Below are positions 6,287-6,666 of a DNA stretch of 6,666 nucleotides, piece after piece. The notes under the pieces are model-generated. The model was given only the letters and a program-made list of their open reading frames with translations, was not told where the DNA came from and did not search any database. The stretch spans positions 1 to 6,666 of the forward strand of contig JAAYWE010000027.1 of the NCBI GenBank assembly GCA_012516755.1, read 5' to 3'. The DNA is from Treponema sp. Its GTDB lineage: Bacteria > Spirochaetota > Spirochaetia > Treponematales > Rectinemataceae. Position 1 is the stretch's first letter. Each line of letters opens with the position of its first letter. Position numbers and translations under genes: made by a program.

Positions 6287-6666
6287 ATTCTGAAGAAGCT
6301 CATAGCTATTCTTGTTTTCGTCATAACCATAGCAGCCGGTTCTCTTGGCCTTGAAACATTTCATAGAAGAATCAGCCAAAGATGATCCAATATCGGAATC
6401 TTGATATTGCAAACAAAATTCATAGGAATTTTCTTTCAGAATTTTAAAAAGGCTAAGAGATTTACCAGCACTTCCTGGAAATTTCTCTAATAATTCAATT
6501 TCGTTGCTAGATGAGATGCTGGAGCTATCGAGATTTATTGGTATAAAGAAGTCGGAGTATTTCTTTAATAAATCAACTGCCATTGAAAAAGATGAATCAT
6601 TTCCAAAGCGATATTTCCATTTGGTAGCCTTAAGCATGGAGCCTATTGTTTTTTTCCTCTGTTGAA
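6278..6666 (-). CDS. hypothetical protein, convergent, probably cut by the right edge
   Basis: A minus-strand frame ends with TAA at 6278-6280 and stays open to the window edge, giving about 129 visible codons. An internal ATG at 6637 would give a 119-residue protein, but only a weak AGG precedes it, while the codons upstream (QQRKKTIGS) are also open. The frame therefore more likely continues beyond the window. The visible part is soluble-looking: KATKWKYRFGNDSSF near the start, DLLKKYSDFFIPINLD, a Ser-rich run DSSSISSSNE, FPGSAGKSLSLFKIL, and a C-terminus with Cys, Tyr and Asn. I see no signal peptide, membrane span or known motif. It has no competing plus-strand frame of similar length. 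It faces the lipoprotein gene tail to tail. I do not recognise it, and it could still be a spurious frame in AT-rich DNA. Confidence 0.5.
   Translation of the reverse strand, partial: QQRKKTIGSMLKATKWKYRFGNDSSFSMAVDLLKKYSDFFIPINLDSSSISSSNEIELLEKFPGSAGKSLSLFKILKENSYEFCLQYQDSDIGSSLADSSMKCFKAKRTGCYGYDENKNSYELLQNMI

Noticed and set aside
6278..6666. FPGSAGKS in the minus-strand frame, considered as an ATP-binding P-loop
   Set aside because: A Walker A motif needs Gly five residues before the GK glycine; Phe is there instead, and no Walker B motif is visible.

Overview
The window looks like a chromosomal segment of a spirochaete, probably a free-living or host-associated relative of Treponema or Spirochaeta. 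This is inferred from the type and order of the genes: a six-domain ribosomal protein S1 directly behind cmk, a membrane-anchored TPR protein, and a lipoprotein with a relaxed lipobox. No rRNA or other decisive marker is present, so the phylum assignment is moderate and the genus is open.

Positions 2 to 5319 hold five genes in a row on the + strand, so tightly packed that they are probably one transcription unit. They are an RsuA/RluB-type rRNA pseudouridine synthase (cut by the left edge), cytidylate kinase (cmk; 4 bp overlap), ribosomal protein S1 (rpsA; 11 bp overlap), a GAF/AAA+/Fis sigma-54 enhancer-binding protein (23 bp gap) and a single-span membrane protein with TPR repeats (3 bp gap). 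The first three form a translation and nucleotide block seen in many bacteria. The regulator and the TPR protein are less expected riders. The regulator carries GAFTDA instead of the usual GAFTGA in the loop that contacts sigma-54.

Positions 5320 to 5410 are a short T/G-rich spacer with three imperfect copies of a GATTTTGGTAA-like word. It is followed by a lipoprotein gene (5411-6139) of no recognised family. The 3' end of that gene carries a 20 bp tandem duplication that shifts the frame and supplies the present stop codon.

The right end (6140-6666) is AT-rich. After a gap of about 140 bp, a minus-strand reading frame (6278 to the right edge) faces the lipoprotein gene. It is open across the window edge and I do not recognise it. 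No tRNA, rRNA, CRISPR array, insertion sequence or convincing intrinsic terminator was found. Nothing in the window amounts to a clear new system; the best leads are the GAFTDA regulator, the duplicated lipoprotein 3' end and the two unrecognised proteins on the right.
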